From Enterobacter asburiae (GTDB lineage: Bacteria > Pseudomonadota > Gammaproteobacteria > Enterobacterales > Enterobacteriaceae): DNA of 64,000 bases. This document shows positions 27,413 to 34,800 of the stretch, piece by piece. Each line of letters opens with the position of its first letter. Positions within the stretch are counted from its first letter, which is position 1. The stretch covers positions 62,001 to 126,000 of the forward strand of contig NZ_VRKN01000004.1 in the NCBI RefSeq assembly GCF_008080435.1, written 5' to 3'. The translations under genes and the position numbers were made by a program. Below the pieces are notes generated by a model, which saw only the letters and a program-made list of their open reading frames with translations, was not told the DNA's origin and did not search any database.

Positions 27413-28250
27413 CAATGAAATTGTCACGGATGACATCCTCCCTACTTGCGTCCCAGGCGATGCCCACCTTCCAGCTGATTGACTCCCCCGTGAGCGGAAT
27501 CATCACCAGCTCCGGCGGCGCGATATGCGTCACGCTGGTGGGCAGAATGGCCACGCCGATACCCGCAACCACCATCGCGACGATAGTTTGGATATCGTCA
27601 GTCAGCTGAGTCGATGAGATGAAAAGGCCGTTGTCATGCAGGAAGCGGTCAATCTGCGCGTTTAAACCCCGTCCTCGCTCATCATACAGCCGCAACAGAG
27701 GGCGTTTCGTGAGCCACTCTTCGACAGACAGTGTCGGCGACGCGGCGGGCACAACCATAACCAACCGATCGGTAAATAACGGCAGGTATTCAAGCGCCAC
27801 GGGGGGAGGAACCCTGACAAAACCGACCTGTAGCTCATCATTTTGCAATCGCTCGTACTGCTGGAAGGAAGGCAGATCCGTCAATGACATTTCTACTTCC
27901 GGGTAGTCCCGACGAAAGTCAGCGATACAGCGTGGCGCCAGATAAAAGCTTGAAAGTCCGAACCCGACGGAAATATGCCCTTCAACTCCTTTCGATACCC
28001 GCTCAGCATGCTGCATAAATAGTTGGCTTTGCCTGACGACTTTTTCAGCCTCCGGCAGCAAACGCCTGCCGCTGGCGGTCAGTATTGCGCCGTGACGACC
28101 TCGTGAAAACAGAGACATATTCACCAGGGATTCAAGTTGATGAATCTGTTTGGTCAATGCCGGCTGCGAGATAAACAGCGCCCGCGCCGCATCGGCATAA
28201 TTTCCTTTTTCCGCCAGTATCAAAAAGGCCTTTAGCAACCGGGTGTTCAT
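27336..28250 (-). CDS. LysR-family regulator of the adjacent nitrilase
   Basis: A 304-residue LTTR starting MNTRLLKAFLILAEKGNYAD, with the helix-turn-helix in residues 1-60 (ALFISQPALTKQIHQLESLV). The effector domain has the typical VGFGLSSFYLAP opening and AMVVAGIGVAILP. The upstream in-frame extension from 28352 would overlap the divergent nitrilase start and is not family-like. It is divergent from the nitrilase gene by 100 bp and likely regulates it. The C-terminal 77 bases overlap the rarA 3' end on the opposite strand. Confidence 0.85.
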   Translation of the reverse strand: MNTRLLKAFLILAEKGNYADAARALFISQPALTKQIHQLESLVNMSLFSRGRHGAILTASGRRLLPEAEKVVRQSQLFMQHAERVSKGVEGHISVGFGLSSFYLAPRCIADFRRDYPEVEMSLTDLPSFQQYERLQNDELQVGFVRVPPPVALEYLPLFTDRLVMVVPAASPTLSVEEWLTKRPLLRLYDERGRGLNAQIDRFLHDNGLFISSTQLTDDIQTIVAMVVAGIGVAILPTSVTHIAPPELVMIPLTGESISWKVGIAWDASREDVIRDNFIASVAAAFPGHPCSAAMPQAPDHTDA

Positions 28251-28350
28251 TTTTGCATTCCAGATGGTTATCGAAATCAGAAATGATTTGATTATACAGT
28301 TATCGGCAATCGTTATGTAATTCAGTCTCGATGACAACCGGAGACGCAAC

Positions 28351-29331
28351 ATGAACGAACTGACATCCTTAAAGGCGGCAACCGTACAGTTTCAGCACCA
28401 GGCCAATAACAAACAATACAATCTCCTGATAATGGAGAAATTTATTGAACAGGCGGCGCTGGAGCAGGTCAAAATTCTCACTTTTCCTGAAATGTGTATC
28501 ACCGGCTACTGGCATGTTCCTAAGCTTACCGCTGCGGAGGTATCTGCTCTGGCAGAGCCGATTGCAGACAGCCCTTCTCTGACGCTCATTCGCTCCCTGG
28601 CGATAAAACATCAAATGCTTATTGGCGCCGGGCTTATTGAACGCGCCGACGATGGCCGCCTCTACAATGCGTATGTTGCCTGTATGCCGGACGGCTCAAT
28701 GCATACGCATCGTAAACTCCATGCTTTTGAACATCCGGCCATCAGCAGCGGGGACAGCTTTACCGTTTTTGATACGCCGTGGGGCGTGAAGGTCGGTATC
28801 CTGATTTGCTGGGACAATAACCTGGTCGAAAATGCGCGCGCGACCGCGCTGCTGGGTGCCGATATTCTTCTCGCGCCGCATCAAACAGGCGGTACCGATT
28901 CCCGCAGCCCTCACGGGATGAAGCCTATTCCGCTGGCGCTCTGGGAGGAGCGGGAAACGCGCAAGGAAGAAATCACCGCTGCATTCAAAGGGCCAAGCGG
29001 TCGGGAATGGCTAATGCGCTGGCTGCCTGCCCGCGCGCATGACAACGGATTATTTCTTCTCTTCAGCAACGGTGTCGGTGCAGATGATGACGAAGTGCGC
29101 ACAGGCAATGCGATGATCCTCGACCCCTATGGCAGGATCGTGAACGAAACCTGGGCGGCAGAAGATATGATGGTGAGCGCTGAACTGGATTTAAGCCTGC
29201 TTGCTATGAGCACCGGACGCCGCTGGATCCACGGTCGCCGACCTGATTTATACCAGATACTGACGCAGCCGCAGGGCTATGAACGTGATGCGATCAGCGC
29301 ACGCTTTTCGAATGAGCCCCCTGCTCGCTAA
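28351..29331 (+). CDS. Nitrilase-superfamily carbon-nitrogen hydrolase
   Basis: A 326-residue CN-hydrolase. The catalytic triad is E47 (FPEMCITG), K122 (THRKLHAFEH) and C153 (ILICWDNN). Members cleave amides, nitriles or carbamoyl groups; the specific substrate is unknown, and the active-site loop (HQTGGTDSRSPHGMKP) with a longer insertion is unusual enough that I do not pick amidase over N-carbamoylase. It pairs with the divergent LysR gene. A signal peptide is absent, so it is cytosolic. Confidence 0.86.
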   Translation: MNELTSLKAATVQFQHQANNKQYNLLIMEKFIEQAALEQVKILTFPEMCITGYWHVPKLTAAEVSALAEPIADSPSLTLIRSLAIKHQMLIGAGLIERADDGRLYNAYVACMPDGSMHTHRKLHAFEHPAISSGDSFTVFDTPWGVKVGILICWDNNLVENARATALLGADILLAPHQTGGTDSRSPHGMKPIPLALWEERETRKEEITAAFKGPSGREWLMRWLPARAHDNGLFLLFSNGVGADDDEVRTGNAMILDPYGRIVNETWAAEDMMVSAELDLSLLAMSTGRRWIHGRRPDLYQILTQPQGYERDAISARFSNEPPAR

Positions 29332-29376
29332 AATGTGAGCAATTTTTAGCTGCAACATAAAACCGGAACTGTTATG

Positions 29377-29392
29377 CTGTATATAATTACAG
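29377..29392 (+). promoter_or_regulatory. LexA (SOS) box of yebG
   Basis: CTGTATATAATTACAG fits CTGT-N8-ACAG exactly and lies 16 bp before the yebG ATG. yebG is a known SOS gene in E. coli. Confidence 0.85.
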
Positions 29393-29407
29393 TATGAGGT
29401 GCGCATA

Positions 29408-29725
29408 ATGGCTGTTGAAACAAAATTTGTCGTCGTAAGAAAAGGTGAAGAGAAAATGACATTTGCCAGTAAGAAAGAGGCTGACGCTCACGACAAGCTG
29501 CTCGATATGGCAGACGCGTTCACCGACTGGCTGTTGCAAAGCGGAATGCAAATGGATGAAACGCAGGCTGAAAATCTTGGCCTGTATCTCGCCGAGCAGA
29601 AAGAGACCGTGCAGCATATTCTGCGTACCAGCAAGCTTCCCGATCTCAACGCCCCTGCTGCAGCGGATAAAACAGAATCCGACGCGACTGACACGAAAAA
29701 AATCAGAGCTGTGAAAGCGGCCTGA
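29408..29725 (+). CDS. yebG: YebG, SOS-induced DNA damage protein
   Basis: A 105-residue protein with the YebG core: MAVETKFVVVRKGEEKMTFA, KKEADAHDKLLDMADAFTDW and ENLGLYLAEQKETVQHIL. The C-terminal tail is low-complexity, Ala/Asp/Lys rich. Function is poorly defined; it is induced by DNA damage and binds DNA-replication-related targets in reports I cannot verify here. A perfect LexA box precedes it and a strong terminator follows. In E. coli yebG lies elsewhere (near purT), so its placement here is lineage-specific. Confidence 0.93.
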   Translation: MAVETKFVVVRKGEEKMTFASKKEADAHDKLLDMADAFTDWLLQSGMQMDETQAENLGLYLAEQKETVQHILRTSKLPDLNAPAAADKTESDATDTKKIRAVKAA

Positions 29726-29754
29726 TTGTCATAAAAATCATCATCGATTCTGGC

Positions 29755-29786
29755 GCCGTAAGTAGATCACTGCTTACGGCTTTTTT
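29755..29786 (+). terminator. yebG terminator
   Basis: GCCGTAAG (29755-29762) pairs with CTTACGGC (29773-29780), followed by six T residues. Confidence 0.85.
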
Positions 29787-29818
29787 AGCCTGAACACGAA
29801 AAGAGTAAAGGAGATGAC

Positions 29819-30034
29819 GTGCGGCAAGAAATGAAGGAAAAGATCATCAGGATCTGTGATTCAAAAATTGCCTCTAAGGGAAGCGATGTTGGGCTTTCGT
29901 TTTATGCTTTTTTTGCTAATAAAAATGACGACCCTGAACTGCTTATGGAAGTGGCGCACTGGTGGATTATGGAGATGAAACTGGACCATTTTGAAAAGGC
30001 AGAAAAGATCAGAAAGCTCGTTTCAGCCCTGTAA
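29819..30034 (+). CDS. Small conserved protein (DUF6500-like)
   Basis: A 71-residue, mostly helical protein starting at GTG after AAAGGAG. It reads MRQEMKEKIIRICDSKIASK, then GLSFYAFFANKNDDPELL and DHFEKAEKIRKLVSAL. I recall a small family, probably DUF6500, with the same KIA-KG-DVGLSFYAFFANKNDDP core, but am not certain of the number. Function unknown. It follows the yebG terminator, so it has its own promoter, and its stop overlaps the convergent FAD gene by 12 bases. Confidence 0.7.
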   Translation: MRQEMKEKIIRICDSKIASKGSDVGLSFYAFFANKNDDPELLMEVAHWWIMEMKLDHFEKAEKIRKLVSAL

Positions 30035-31069
30035 CACGCTAAAGCGGGATGGCCGGTAACATTGCGGGATTTCATCGCTCTGGCCGTCGCAAAACTCCTC
30101 TGAGACCAGTCTGCCAATCGTCGCTGCGCACGTAACGGCTGGGTGCATAGAGGCGACGTAAACCGTCCTGCTCTCATCAGTAAAACCAAGAACGGGATAC
30201 CCATCCTGAATAACAGGACGCTCTCCTGTTGAGTACTGGATCAGAGCAGCCGACTCTGCGCCCGTGAGCCTGTTTCTTACCGCGCGTTGTGCAGCCTCCG
30301 CCGTTTCTCTGACGGTGCCGCTTGCCGGGTAATCTTCTGCGGCTATTAAATCCCCGTTGTGCGCTTGCCGAACCTCAATATCATCACCGGAGACGATCGT
30401 GTTAACCACGTTACGGGGGGCCGCAAAGCGCAGCAATATGGCCGGTGATGACAGAACTGGAACATGGATACCCACCCGCTCAGTCAGCGCTGGAATACCT
30501 GTACCGCAGGCCAATACGACGCAATCTGCATCCAGTTTCCCCCGAGAGGTCATGACGCCTGTCAGCTTCCCCTCCGTCATGCAAAGACCCGTAACAGTTG
30601 TTTGGGTATTCAGTACGACACCCTTCTCACAGGCATTGTCGAGCAATAATCGCGTTGCGCTGACGGCATCAATAGCACCATCTTTTGCAGCATAGCGGGC
30701 CTCTGAGGGAGGATTGTTCAAAGCAGGTTCAAGGCGGGCAATCTCCGCCTTGTGGAGGAGACGTTCGTCCTGCAGGCAGGACCCAGATGCCGCGCCGTAG
30801 GTTAACGAACCGCTCCATTTAATGTTAAGTTCCGGTATGTATTCTTCCAGCCTGTGCCAGTCCGCAAGTGCGATGCGCCGGATAAACACGTCTGCCGCAT
30901 CATCCTTCACCACACCTGTCAGCCAGCCAAACGCGCTACCGGTTGCACCTGACGCAGGCGTATTCTGTTCAACGAGGGTGACGTCAAATTCACGGTGGGC
31001 GAGATGCCATGCGATGGATACGCCAGTGATCCCAGCACCTACGATGACAATCCTTTTTTTATGAGTCAC
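30023..31069 (-). CDS. FAD-dependent amino-acid oxidase (DAO family)
   Basis: A 348-residue flavoprotein of the DadA/glycine-oxidase type. The N-terminal dinucleotide motif is IVIVGAGITGVSIAWHLAHR followed by the acidic strand end VTLVEQ and ASGATGSAFGW. The second FAD strand is VVLACGTGIPAL and the C-terminal FAD motif lies in YVASMHPAVTCAATIGRLV. It oxidises an amine or amino acid, releasing imine and reduced flavin; the substrate is unknown. It stands alone, convergent with the small DUF6500-like gene by 12 bases. Confidence 0.85.
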   Translation of the reverse strand: MTHKKRIVIVGAGITGVSIAWHLAHREFDVTLVEQNTPASGATGSAFGWLTGVVKDDAADVFIRRIALADWHRLEEYIPELNIKWSGSLTYGAASGSCLQDERLLHKAEIARLEPALNNPPSEARYAAKDGAIDAVSATRLLLDNACEKGVVLNTQTTVTGLCMTEGKLTGVMTSRGKLDADCVVLACGTGIPALTERVGIHVPVLSSPAILLRFAAPRNVVNTIVSGDDIEVRQAHNGDLIAAEDYPASGTVRETAEAAQRAVRNRLTGAESAALIQYSTGERPVIQDGYPVLGFTDESRTVYVASMHPAVTCAATIGRLVSEEFCDGQSDEIPQCYRPSRFSVLQG

Positions 31070-31701
31070 GGTGCCCTACTCCTGGGTGGGAAACATGTTC
31101 ATGCCAAGATGCGAAAGTAATCTCTTACAGGTTATTTTGCAGGATTGCAAAATTCGTGGGCGCAGCGGTTCAGGACGGCGGCTTTAGGGGGCTGCTTCAG
31201 GCGGTCCTCACCGTTTCAGAAGCGGACATCAAAAATGCTATACCTAGTTTGGTCAGTTATTTAAAAGCACATTACACTCTGAATACACGAATGTTCAGTA
31301 CGCTTAGATCTTACATAATCAGTAGTTATATAGTCCTTACAATTACCCGATGTACCCAGGTCGTTCTCTGTGAAGACCAACGATGTGATGACAGACAAAT
31401 GGGAAATATCGGCTCGCAGTAAGAATTTTAGTTATCACACATAGACAAAATATATAGTAGAGAAAAATATCCTGGTAATATTTAGCCGTTCATTTTTAAT
31501 GAATATATCCCGCGAGGGGAAGATTGCCCTCTTTATCCTGCCAATAACTGGATTATCGAAGATGAAACAATCCGCAATCTTATTGCTGCAATCTTTAACA
31601 GATCGTTGTGAACTGCGGATAAATCCTAAGTTTCATGTGGCTTAGGTGTCTTTAATCCTTTATCGTATAAAGCATCAAAACAATTTTTAAGGGTACGTAT
31701 C
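31070..31701. other. A/T-rich gene-poor flank of the helicase insertion
   Basis: No gene with convincing start, ribosome-binding site and family similarity is seen. A frame at about 31492-31611 (…PLYPANNWIIEDETIRNL…) lacks a start codon and could be a relic. The 88-codon plus-strand frame at 31156-31422 has no ribosome-binding site and an unlikely composition. The region is clearly more A+T-rich than the backbone on either side, matching the helicase gene rather than the FAD gene. Confidence 0.5.
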
Positions 31702-31779
31702 ATGTCGACTAAAAGTTGGCCTGGTAGCCCCATTCAGCAGGATCTGTCCTACACCGGGTTGCTCCATCAATTAACATAG
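31702..31779 (+). CDS. 25-codon ORF upstream of the helicase gene
   Basis: ATG TCG ACT AAA AGT begins a 25-residue peptide (MSTKSWPGSPIQQDL…) ending TAG 36 bp before the helicase ATG. AAGGG is seven to eight bases before its start, a good ribosome-binding site. I do not recognise it. It could be a leader peptide, a small partner of the helicase, or the tail of a vanished gene. Short length makes coding uncertain. Confidence 0.35.
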   Translation: MSTKSWPGSPIQQDLSYTGLLHQLT

Positions 31780-31814
31780 CCTGAGTGATATATTCTCATT
31801 GGAGACGGAATTTT

Positions 31815-34800
31815 ATGAGCCTAAAGGCATCTGTCAGTGTCGCCCATAAGCTGGGATTCACCTCACACCAAAATGCAGTTCCTCTGTTACGTGAACTGGT
31901 ACTACATAACGAATCTGACCAAATGTACCAGGACTTAACGTTGCATTTGCAGACAACTCCTGCAGTACTGGAAGCAAAACAGTGGAAAATTGATCGCTTG
32001 CTTCCTCATTCCACACTCGATATCCGTGATCGCGATATTAAGCTTGATGCAAAATGGCTGGCTGAGTTGACTGAAAGCGTGGTGTGCGAAATCACATTGT
32101 GTTTACGTCAGGGAGAGGATGAACTTTTTACAGTTAATTATCCGCTTGAAGCACTGGCAAAAAATGAATGGGGCGGCGATGCGATGGTTGAATTGTTGCC
32201 GTCTTTCATTACGCCTAACGACCCTGCGATCGATCGTCTGCTCAAAGCCACATCAGATGTACTTCGTAGCGCAGGGAAAAGAGAAGCCCTAGATGGTTAC
32301 GAAAGCAAATCCAGAACTCGGGTCTGGGAGATAGCCTCCGCCCTGTGGACTGCCATTTGTAACATGAATATCAGTTATGCTCTTCCTCCTGCCAGCTTCG
32401 AACACAACGGCCAGAAGATTCGAACACCCGGAACCATCATAGAGGCAAGGATTGCCACGTGTCTGGATACCACACTCTTATTTGCATCCGCTCTAGAACA
32501 ACTCGGCCTGAATCCACTGGTCTTGTTAACTGAAGGTCATGCTTTTGTCGGCCTATGGTTACAACCGCAAGAGTTTGCGCAACTTGTTACCGAAGATGTC
32601 TCAGCCGTACGTAAACGAATCGATTTGAAAGAGATGGTCGTATTTGAAACGACACTGGCAACACAAGCGCACCCGGCATCATTTACTCAGGCTTCCATAG
32701 AGGCTCTACAGCATCTGACAGAAAAAAAATTCTACGCCGCCATTGATGTACGCCGCGCACGAATGCAAAAAATTCGCCCATTAGCACTGGGAACATTAGG
32801 TGCGACTGCTCAGACTGAGGATACGGAACAGATTATTTCTCATGGATTTGAAGATGCGCCACAGCTACCTTCATTTGATATTGAGCTCGACATCGCTGAT
32901 GAAAAAGGTGCAACAAGCCGACTGGTCCAATGGCAACGAAAATTGTTAGATTTAACAACCCGGAACCGCCTATTACATTTGCCGGAAAGCGCTAAAGGCA
33001 TCCGATTATTATGTGCTAATCCCGGGATGCTTGAAGATAAACTTGCGGAAGGTAAGCGTCTGCGTATTGTTTCTTTGCCAAATCTCGAAACGGGCGGTCG
33101 AGATGCAGAATTATACCAGCAACAGACGCATGAGAACTTACGGGATGAGTATGCACAAAATGCGTTGGAACGTGGCGAAGTTGTCTCCTATCTTGAAAAA
33201 GAACGCCTTGAGTCTTCTCTAATTGATCTCTATCGCAAATCCAAAAGTGACCTCGAAGAAGGCGGTGCCAATACACTGTTCCTGGCGGTCGGTTTCCTTA
33301 AATGGAAAAAGGCTGCCGATGACCCTAAGAGTTATTCCGCTCCACTCATTCTTCTGCCTATTCAGTTGGATCGGAAAAGTGCGCTCTCTGGCGTGACGAT
33401 GCGTTTGCTGGAAGAAGAACCTCGCTTCAATCTGACATTACTCGAGCTACTGCGAAACGATTTCGCGCTAACAATCAACGGGCTAGATGGCGAGTTACCA
33501 ACGGATGAAAGCGGTATTGATGTTGATGGTATATGGAATGTTATACGCCGCGCAGTCCGTGATATCCCAGGCTTTGAGGTCACTCGCGATGTCGTGATCG
33601 GTACCTTTTCGTTCGCCAAATATCTGATGTGGAAGGATCTCGTCGACCGCACACCGCAACTGATGGAAAGCCCGTTGGTTAAATACCTGGTTGAGCGTGG
33701 GCTGGAAAATGCCACGTTGGAAAAGAGCGGTGAAATCATAGATGTCGATGAACTGGATAACGAAATAGGAACACAGGAGCTTTTTTTGCCATTACCTGCA
33801 GACTCCTCGCAAGTTGCAGCAGTAGTGGCGTCCGCAAAAGGTCGCGACTTTGTGCTTGACGGACCTCCCGGAACAGGCAAGTCACAAACTATAGCCAATA
33901 TGATTGCGCACAACCTTGCGCTGGGCAGACGCGTGCTGTTTGTGGCTGAAAAAAAAGCCGCTCTGGATGTCGTTTACCGCAGGTTAGAGGCGCAAGGATT
34001 AGGTGAGTTTTGCCTGGAGTTACACTCCAGTAAAACCTCGAAGATGGATTTTCTAAAGCAACTTGAACGCGCGTGGGATGTGAGAGACGTGCTTACCGCC
34101 CAAGAATGGGATGAGGAAGCAAGCAAGTTGCAAACTCTTCGTGACAAACTTAATGACGTTGTTCGTTTGCTTCATAAACGTTGGCCTAATGGTTTAACGC
34201 TACATTATGCAATGGGTCGAGTTATAAAAGATGCCAGTGCAGCAACACCGCGATTTACATGGCCCGCTAATACGCTTCATACAGCAGAACAAATGGAATA
34301 TTTCCGGCTCATAGCCAGACGCTTAGAGCTTAACCGTGCTGCTTTTCAACAACACGGTGAACATTTTGCAGCTATTGCACAAACAGACTGGACGAACGGA
34401 TGGCAGTCATCACTTATTGTCAGCGCGAAAGCGCTACCTGGAAAAATAGAAGACCTGGAGCAAGCGACTGATACGCTACTGGAGACAAGTGGAATTGAAC
34501 TGGATAGCAAAGAGCCAGCAAAACTGGCACAACTACTCGCTTTTTGTGAACTCCTGACCAAAGCTGTTGGAATCGATCTCAGTTTTATGTTCACTCCAGA
34601 TGCGGCAGCCCGCATTCAGGCTGGCCATACTGCAATCGCTCTGCTTCAGGAGATAACCACCATCAAAGAACGGCTGTCAGTCAACTATCCTGCAGATAGC
34701 TGGCAACACATCAATGTGCCGCAAATCCGTCAAGCGCTAACACAAGCGGGTAAAAAATTCTGGTTCTTTGCCACCAGCGCGCGCAAAAAAGTTATCCAGG

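Noticed and set aside
31156-31422. 88-codon plus-strand frame in the helicase left flank
   Set aside because: No ribosome-binding site, no recognisable motif, and composition not protein-like; kept only as part of the gap note.
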